Part shown: piece by piece, positions 59,578 through 64,000 of the stretch
How the letters are laid out: each line of letters starts with the position of its first letter
Position numbering within the stretch: position 1 is the stretch's first letter
NCBI GenBank assembly: GCA_905221195.1
Contig: CAJNCF010000003.1
Span: forward strand, 1 to 64,000
Reading direction: 5' to 3'
Length of the DNA stretch: 64,000 nucleotides
DNA from: a bacterium
GTDB taxonomy: Bacteria; Bacillota; Bacilli; Lactobacillales; Streptococcaceae
Made by a program: the position numbers and the translations under genes
The notes under the pieces: model-generated
Database searches by the model: none
Seen by the model: only the letters and a program-made list of their open reading frames with translations
What the model was told of the DNA's origin: nothing

Positions 59578-60105
59578 TTACTTTTCAGAAAAATTTTCTG
59601 CCAGCTCATTTAAGTCTTCAAAGGTTAGTCTTTTTATGCGATAACCTTCCTGAGTTTTCATCAAGGTATCCATAAATTTTAATTTGGTCTCATTTTCTGG
59701 GTCATAGAAAAAATAAGCTAAATCAGTATTTTCCAGTAAAAATCGTTGGTAATCACGCAGTTGCCCCACATGTTCATATTTGGGATAGGCATATTTAACG
59801 AAATCTACCTGCTTAAATTGGCCAAGTTTAAGCTGATTAGCTTCATTCCAATTTTCCCCGTGTGTTTCAAAATCAAAAATAGTCGCTAGGCTGAAATCAT
59901 ACTCGTCTTTCATTTCATTTGCAACATCGAGAACCCAAGATTCAAATCCCAAATTCCCTGTAAAGACCAGCCATTTAAGCCCTTCTTCTACTAAGTTTTC
60001 TAAATCTCTTCTAATCGCTTTCTTTATAATTTTTAACCTGATATCTTTTTCGTTAAAGACACCCAAATCAAAGCTAGAATAGCCCATAATTAAAGCTCTA
60101 GTCAT
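59578..60105 (-). CDS. YpsA-like DUF1273 (SLOG superfamily) protein
   Basis: A 175-residue protein beginning [16 protein letters not shown] with [21 protein letters not shown], as in DUF1273/YpsA. SLOG proteins bind nucleotides or related ligands. In Bacillus and Staphylococcus YpsA affects cell division, and the gene regularly sits between gpsB and recU, as here. Divergent from recU. Confidence 0.85.
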   Translation of the reverse strand: MTRALIMGYSSFDLGVFNEKDIRLKIIKKAIRRDLENLVEEGLKWLVFTGNLGFESWVLDVANEMKDEYDFSLATIFDFETHGENWNEANQLKLGQFKQVDFVKYAYPKYEHVGQLRDYQRFLLENTDLAYFFYDPENETKLKFMDTLMKTQEGYRIKRLTFEDLNELAENFSEK

Positions 60106-60129
60106 TTTTACACCTTTCTTTATACTTTA

Positions 60130-60138
60130 TGGTATAAT
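60130..60138 (+). promoter_or_regulatory. Extended -10 promoter of recU-pbp1A
   Basis: TGG-TATAAT, 33 nt upstream of the recU start codon; the -35 is poor. A TAAGGAG Shine-Dalgarno follows. Confidence 0.6.
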
Positions 60139-60170
60139 AGAGTGATGTTATTGTACCAATAAGGAGAAAT

Positions 60171-60767
60171 ATGGTCAACTATCCTCATAAAATTTCATCA
60201 AAAAAAAGCCAAATATCTATTTCTCAACCAAAAAATTTCGCAAATCGAGGAATGACTTTTGAAAAGATGATTAACGCTACCAACGACTACTATCTGACAC
60301 ATGGCATGGCAGTTATCCACAAAAAACCGACGCCTGTTCAGATCGTTCGAGTAGACTATCCTCAACGTAGTCGAGCTAAAATTGTAGAGGCCTATTTTAG
60401 ACAAGCTTCCACAACAGATTACTCTGGCGTGTATAGAGGACATTACATTGACTTTGAAGCCAAGGAAACACGACAAAAAAATGCTATTCCACTAAAAAAC
60501 TTCCATCTTCATCAGATTCAACATATGGAACAAGTTCTGGAACAGCAGGGCATTTGCTTCGTTCTACTTCATTTTTCTTCTCAACAAGAAACTTACTTGT
60601 TACCGGCACTTGATTTGATTCGCTTTTATCATCAAGATAAGGGGCAAAAATCAATGCCACTTGGATATATTCAGGAAAACGGATATTTAGTAAAACAGGG
60701 TGCTTTCCCTCAAATTCCCTATCTCGATATTATCAAAGAACATTTACTAGGTGGTAAAACAAAATGA
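60171..60767 (+). CDS. recU: Holliday junction resolvase RecU
   Basis: A 198-residue resolvase with [12 protein letters not shown] near the start and the nuclease core [24 protein letters not shown]. It cuts four-way junctions in recombination repair. It overlaps pbp1A by 4 nt; the recU-pbp1A pair is conserved in Firmicutes. Confidence 0.95.
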   Translation: MVNYPHKISSKKSQISISQPKNFANRGMTFEKMINATNDYYLTHGMAVIHKKPTPVQIVRVDYPQRSRAKIVEAYFRQASTTDYSGVYRGHYIDFEAKETRQKNAIPLKNFHLHQIQHMEQVLEQQGICFVLLHFSSQQETYLLPALDLIRFYHQDKGQKSMPLGYIQENGYLVKQGAFPQIPYLDIIKEHLLGGKTK

Positions 60768-62941
60768 ATCAACAAACTATTCTGCGATTCTTAAAGTATA
60801 TGGGAATTACATTCCTTACCTTATTTATCGCTTTATTTCTATTAGGTGGTGGTGTTTTCCTCTACTTTGTTAGCAAGGCTCCAGCCTTATCTGAAAGTAA
60901 ATTAGTTGCGACAACTTCCAGCAAAATTTATGACAACAAGAACGAATTGATTGCTGACCTTGGATCTGAACGTCGCGTAAATGCTCAAGCCAATGAAATT
61001 CCCACTAATTTGGTCAAAGCTATTGTCTCAATCGAAGATCACCGCTTCTTTGATCATAGAGGTGTTGATACCATCCGTATTATGGGTGCAGCATTACGAA
61101 ATCTACAAGGAAGAGGAGGGCTCCAAGGTGCTTCAACCTTGACTCAGCAATTAATTAAATTAACTTATTTCTCAACTTCAACTGCTGATCAAACTTTGTC
61201 ACGTAAAGCTCAAGAAGCTTGGCTAGCCGTTCAATTAGAACAAAAAGCAACTAAGCAAGAAATCCTGACCTATTACATCAATAAAGTCTACATGTCTAAC
61301 GGTAATTATGGAATGCAAACCGCAGCCCAAAATTACTACGGAAAAGATTTGAAAGAATTAAGCTTGCCACAGTTAGCACTCCTAGCTGGAATGCCTCAGG
61401 CACCGAACCAATATGATCCGTATTCCCATCCAGAAGCCGCTCTCGAACGTCGTAATTTAGTACTTTCAGAAATGAAAGACCAAAATTACATCAGTGCAGA
61501 ACAGTATGAGAAAGCAATTAATACTCCTATCACTGACGGTCTTCAGAGCTTGAAATCAGCCAATAGTTACCCAGCTTATATGGATAACTACCTCAAAGAA
61601 GTCATCGACCAAGTAGAACAAGAAACTGGTTACAACCTTCTTACTACAGGTATGGATGTCTACACAAATGTGGACAAAGATGTTCAAAAGCGACTTTGGG
61701 ATGTTTATAACACAGATGAGTATGTTGCTTACCCAGATGATGAAATCCAAGTAGCATCCACTATCGTAGATGTAACAAATGGTAAAGTACTTGCTCAGTT
61801 AGGGGCCCGTCACCAATCAAGTAATGTATCTTTCGGCATCAACCAAGCCGTGGAAACAAACCGTGACTGGGGTTCTACTATGAAACCAATTACTGACTAT
61901 GCTCCCGCGTTAGAGTATGGAGTTTATGACTCTACTGCAACTATTGTACATGACGTTCCTTATAATTATCCTGGTACTGATATTCCAGTCTACAACTGGG
62001 ACCATGGCTACTTTGGAAATATTACAATTCAGTACGCTCTTCAACAGTCACGTAATGTCACAGCCGTTGAAACTCTTAATAAGGTTGGTTTAGACAGAGC
62101 CAAAACCTTCCTCAATGGATTAGGTATTGACTATCCAAGCATACACTATGCAAATGCCATTTCAAGTAATACACCTGAATCCAACAAAAAATACGGTGCA
62201 AGTAGTGAAAAAATGGCTGCTGCCTATGCAGCTTTTGCTAATGGTGGTATTTATCACAAACCAATGTATATCAATAAAATCGTCTTCAGTGATGGTAGTG
62301 AAAAAGAATTTTCAGACGCTGGCACACGAGCTATGAAAGAAACCACTGCCTATATGATGACCGAAATGATGAAAACTGTCTTAGTTTATGGAACTGGACG
62401 TGGAGCCTACCTACCATGGCTTCCACAAGCAGGTAAGACAGGTACTTCTAACTATACTGATGACGAAATTGAAAAGCATATCAAGAACACTGGCTACGTA
62501 GCTCCAGATGAAATGTTTGTAGGTTATACTCGCAAATATGCAATGGCTGTTTGGACTGGTTACTCAAATCGTCTCACTCCAATCATTGGAGATGGTTTCC
62601 TCGTAGCTGGTAGAGTCTATCGATCAATGATGACCTACCTCTCAGAAGATAACCACCCTGGAGATTGGACAATGCCAGATGGCTTATACAGAAATGGAGA
62701 GTTTGTCTTCCAAAACGGAGCAAGAAATAGTTGGAATACACCAGCTACACAACAAACACAGTCAGTAGAGAATTCCTCTACAACAACTGAAAGTTCAACT
62801 ACTCAAGCAAATACGACGGTTGGGCAACAACCCAATAATGCTCCAGCAACTGATCCAAATCAAGGACAAGCTGGTCAAGCCGTCCAACCAGTACAACCAA
62901 CACCACAAAATCCACCAGTTCAACAGCAACCACAACAGTAA
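60764..62941 (+). CDS. pbp1A: Penicillin-binding protein 1A
   Basis: 725 residues: short cytoplasmic tail, one membrane segment (about 14-35), glycosyltransferase domain ([26 protein letters not shown]) and transpeptidase domain with Ser371 in STMK, SRN and KTGTS motifs. The C-terminal tail is rich in Gln, Pro and Thr. It makes peptidoglycan. Compared with the pneumococcal sequence I remember, the active-site STMK is wild type, but residues 575-578 read NTGY where susceptible pneumococci have TSQF at 574-577. Tail and flanking segments also differ, fitting a commensal allele. Confidence 0.95.
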   Translation: MNQQTILRFLKYMGITFLTLFIALFLLGGGVFLYFVSKAPALSESKLVATTSSKIYDNKNELIADLGSERRVNAQANEIPTNLVKAIVSIEDHRFFDHRGVDTIRIMGAALRNLQGRGGLQGASTLTQQLIKLTYFSTSTADQTLSRKAQEAWLAVQLEQKATKQEILTYYINKVYMSNGNYGMQTAAQNYYGKDLKELSLPQLALLAGMPQAPNQYDPYSHPEAALERRNLVLSEMKDQNYISAEQYEKAINTPITDGLQSLKSANSYPAYMDNYLKEVIDQVEQETGYNLLTTGMDVYTNVDKDVQKRLWDVYNTDEYVAYPDDEIQVASTIVDVTNGKVLAQLGARHQSSNVSFGINQAVETNRDWGSTMKPITDYAPALEYGVYDSTATIVHDVPYNYPGTDIPVYNWDHGYFGNITIQYALQQSRNVTAVETLNKVGLDRAKTFLNGLGIDYPSIHYANAISSNTPESNKKYGASSEKMAAAYAAFANGGIYHKPMYINKIVFSDGSEKEFSDAGTRAMKETTAYMMTEMMKTVLVYGTGRGAYLPWLPQAGKTGTSNYTDDEIEKHIKNTGYVAPDEMFVGYTRKYAMAVWTGYSNRLTPIIGDGFLVAGRVYRSMMTYLSEDNHPGDWTMPDGLYRNGEFVFQNGARNSWNTPATQQTQSVENSSTTTESSTTQANTTVGQQPNNAPATDPNQGQAGQAVQPVQPTPQNPPVQQQPQQ

Positions 62942-62945
62942 AAAG

Positions 62946-62976
62946 AAAATCCTGAGTTCAAGGCTCAGGATTTTTT
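62946..62976 (+). terminator. pbp1A terminator
   Basis: Arms AAAATCCTGAG and CTCAGGATTTT with a 7-nt loop and a T run, 4 nt after the stop. Confidence 0.85.
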
Positions 62977-63040
62977 CTATAATAAAATATATTTCGCAAT
63001 ATTAAAAATAGAATAGCCATCAATCTATTTTCTAGAAACC

Positions 63041-63071
63041 AAAAGAAGTCAGCTAAAAACTAACTTCTTTT
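63041..63071 (-). terminator. Terminator of the AliA-like gene
   Basis: Minus-strand arms AAAAGAAGTTAGTT and AGCTGACTTCTTTT, 5 nt after the gene stop, with T-rich sequence following. Confidence 0.7.
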
Positions 63072-63076
63072 TTATC

Positions 63077-64000
63077 TTATTTCACATGTTTTGCAAGTTC
63101 TTCTTGCGCTTTTTTATTGGATTCTTCTTTTTCTTTCATCCATTTATCTTGAGCTTTCTGATATTCATCTGCTGTGACTGCCTTGTCTTGAAGTTCAAGG
63201 TATTTGTATCGGAGCGGATCGCTTGTCCCCTTGTTACCTGCGAAAGCGAAAGGTAAAGTAAATGGTACCATCTTAGACAAGATTGGACGTCCTGTACGAG
63301 ATGTCGTTGGAATGACTAGGGCACTATCTGTCAACCAAGCTTGAGCTTCGGCATACTTGTTATAACGTTTTGTAACGTCTGTAGTTTCTTCCCCTGCTTC
63401 ATTGACCATTTTATCATAATCATTGAGACCAACCTTCTTAGCAGCCTCATTCTCTTTTCCTGAATCAAATCCTAGGTAAGTTCTCGTATTTTCCCCTACA
63501 GAAGGCTTAATGATATCAAGATAAGTTGATGGGTCTGAGAAGTCTGGAGACCATCCAACGTTATCAGAAATATCCCAATCCTCACCAGCAGCAGTTTGTG
63601 CAAATAAAGTAACATTAAGCACTTCATCTTTTTGCAATTGTTGAATATCAATAATGACATTATCAGTTCCTAAAGTCGCTTCCAAGGATTGTTTCATAGA
63701 TTGGACACGCTGAACTTTTGTAGTTGCTGTTTGGTCAACAGGCATATCTAGGTGAATTGGGAATTGTACTCCCTCAGCTTGTAGGGCTGATTTGGCTTTA
63801 GCAAATTCTGCCTTGGCTTTCTCTGGATTGTAAAGACCATCTTGTGCATCAGCAAGATTAATATCCTTCCATTCATCCCCATAAGTCACCAATTTTTCTT
63901 TGACCATATCACCAAAATTCTTACCATCTGCTTGGACAAATGTTGGTGGAACAAAGATATTACGCAAGATTTTGCTTGCTCCAGTTTGTCCATTCAGCTG
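63077..64000 (-). CDS. aliA: AliA-like oligopeptide-binding lipoprotein, C-terminal part
   Basis: Open to the right edge; the last 307 residues are visible. SBP_bac_5-type features include DNVIIDIQQLQKDEVLNVTLFA, DWDISDNVGWSPDFSDPSTYL and the C-terminal domain ending SNKKAQEELAKHVK. In pneumococcus aliA stands convergent to pbp1A at this place and delivers peptides to the Ami permease. The lipoprotein signal and start lie outside, so AliA versus a close paralogue (AliB, AmiA) rests on context. Confidence 0.85.
   Translation of the reverse strand, partial: QLNGQTGASKILRNIFVPPTFVQADGKNFGDMVKEKLVTYGDEWKDINLADAQDGLYNPEKAKAEFAKAKSALQAEGVQFPIHLDMPVDQTATTKVQRVQSMKQSLEATLGTDNVIIDIQQLQKDEVLNVTLFAQTAAGEDWDISDNVGWSPDFSDPSTYLDIIKPSVGENTRTYLGFDSGKENEAAKKVGLNDYDKMVNEAGEETTDVTKRYNKYAEAQAWLTDSALVIPTTSRTGRPILSKMVPFTLPFAFAGNKGTSDPLRYKYLELQDKAVTADEYQKAQDKWMKEKEESNKKAQEELAKHVK

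Overview
The window comes from the chromosome of a Mitis-group streptococcus, close to Streptococcus pneumoniae, S. pseudopneumoniae or S. mitis. Four things point there: BOX elements, several choline-binding proteins, a KxYKxGKxW-leader serine-rich adhesin, and a housekeeping gene order that I recall as pneumococcal. The order read leftwards is aliA, pbp1A, recU, gpsB, rnpB, mapZ, gnd, ritR, mevalonate genes, liaFSR-type genes, tig, recD2, lepB, rnhC, zapA, mutS2, serS, the fab/acc cluster, efp, gatBAC and prfC. The PBP1A sequence and the accessory genes look more like a commensal than a susceptible pneumococcus. The species call is inference.

Layout. Bases 1-4560 hold the 5' part of a giant serine-rich repeat adhesin (minus strand, running off the left edge) and an unusual hairpin-rich 3' region behind prfC. 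Bases 4563-10170 hold prfC, divergent gatCAB, a small membrane protein gene and a duplicated gatB tail. Bases 10250-11950 hold efp, an Asp23-family gene, nusB and a BOX element framed by two near-identical terminators. Bases 11966-22600 hold the complete type II fatty-acid synthesis cluster (accADC-fabZ-accB-fabFGDK-acpP-fabH-fabT, then fabM) with visible FabT operators. Bases 22680-29280 hold aspartokinase, a DUF956 gene, serS under a T-box, a TDT-family membrane protein, an AhpD-like protein and a sodium:amino-acid symporter under a glycine riboswitch.

Bases 29299-34590 are an accessory locus. It contains a lipoprotein with an internal tandem duplication and two choline-binding proteins that share a module in swapped position. 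A divergent Rgg-type regulator faces them across an intergenic region carrying a run of ten C. Bases 34590-43440 are housekeeping genes (mutS2, cvpA-like, zapA, rnhC, lepB, recD2, tig). Bases 43570-46310 hold a second pair of paralogous choline-binding proteins. Bases 46420-52640 hold a LiaFSR-like system and the mevalonate pathway genes (mvaK1, mvaD, mvaK2, fni). Bases 52660-64000 hold a third BOX-flanked choline-binding protein gene, ritR, gnd, mapZ, an rRNA methyltransferase gene, rnpB, gpsB, a ypsA-like gene, recU, pbp1A and the 3' part of an aliA-like oligopeptide-binding lipoprotein gene.

The most unusual items are: the 29.3-34.5 kb Rgg/choline-binding/lipoprotein locus with its module swap and poly-C tract; the seven-hairpin array behind prfC; the mosaic adhesin with an intragenic G8 tract; the scar with a second gatB 3' end; and an apparently leaderless rnhC transcript.
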